Shown here piece after piece: positions 5,356-5,415 of a DNA stretch of 5,415 nucleotides (the first letter of the stretch is position 1; each line of letters starts with the position of its first letter). Location of the stretch: NCBI GenBank assembly GCA_021820645.1, contig JAKADJ010000198.1, positions 1 to 5,415 of the forward strand, written 5' to 3'. This stretch comes from Bacillota bacterium (GTDB lineage Bacteria; Bacillota_E; Sulfobacillia; Sulfobacillales; Sulfobacillaceae). Below the pieces are notes generated by a model. That model was given only the letters and a program-made list of their open reading frames with translations, did no database searches and was not told the origin of the DNA. A program made the position numbers and the translations under genes.

Positions 5356-5415
5356 CGGGACACCTGGGCGGCGCTACCTGCGTCGAGGAACCAGTGGACC
5401 AAACCATCACGGGGT
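5352..5415 (-). CDS. Partial CDS: C-terminal end of an unidentified upstream operon gene
   Basis: On the minus strand a frame open from the window edge gives 20 residues including RDGLVHWFLDAGSAAQ, then stops at TGA (5352-5354). The stop overlaps the ATG of the following glycosyltransferase as ATGA, the same junction type seen between the phosphatase and the other glycosyltransferase. This coincidence is the main reason to believe it is real. It is too short to identify. Another frame through these 64 bases is also open, so the call is tentative. Confidence 0.55.
   Translation of the reverse strand, partial: PRDGLVHWFLDAGSAAQVSR

Overview
The window looks like a bacterial chromosome of moderate GC content. 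Strong Shine-Dalgarno sequences (AAAGGAG before two plus-strand genes, AAGGGAG before one minus-strand gene) fit a Firmicutes-type host. A mid-GC Sulfobacillus-like organism is a reasonable but unproven guess. No rRNA, tRNA, CRISPR array or intact mobile element is visible.

Left part, plus strand (1-2139). The window opens with a short fossil that resembles the right end of an IS200/IS605-type element: a possible TnpB C-terminal tail running into a strong nested hairpin at 62-111. A perfect TATAAT box and good ribosome sites then lead into two small genes, DUF4160 (325-585) and DUF2442 (601-888). These families often occur as neighbours and are sometimes annotated as toxin-antitoxin-like. A 249-base gap follows with no convincing gene but with several inverted repeats (967-1061). 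Next is a GC-rich gene for a two-domain GNAT acetyltransferase (1138-2139) of a kind familiar from actinobacteria. Base composition differs between these blocks (hand-counted 60-base lines: about 38-53% GC in the DUF pair, 60-70% in the GNAT gene), which suggests an accessory mosaic.

Right part, minus strand (2188-5415). This is a compact operon read right to left: the last 20 codons of an unidentified gene, a GT-B glycosyltransferase (4105-5355), a HAD-superfamily phosphatase (3384-4055) and a second GT-B glycosyltransferase (2188-3387). Two of the three junctions are ATGA stop/start overlaps, so translation is probably coupled. Two retaining-type NDP-sugar glycosyltransferases around a phosphatase suggest a small-molecule glycoside, glycolipid or alpha-glucan pathway. 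The logic could resemble the synthase-plus-phosphatase routes to trehalose, sucrose or glucosylglycerate, but neither donor nor acceptor can be read from the sequence.

The plus-strand GNAT gene and the minus-strand operon converge with only 48 bases between their stop codons, and no canonical terminator is visible there. The most interesting items are the GT-HAD-GT operon, the structured gap at 967-1061, and the DUF4160/DUF2442 pair beside the transposon-like end.
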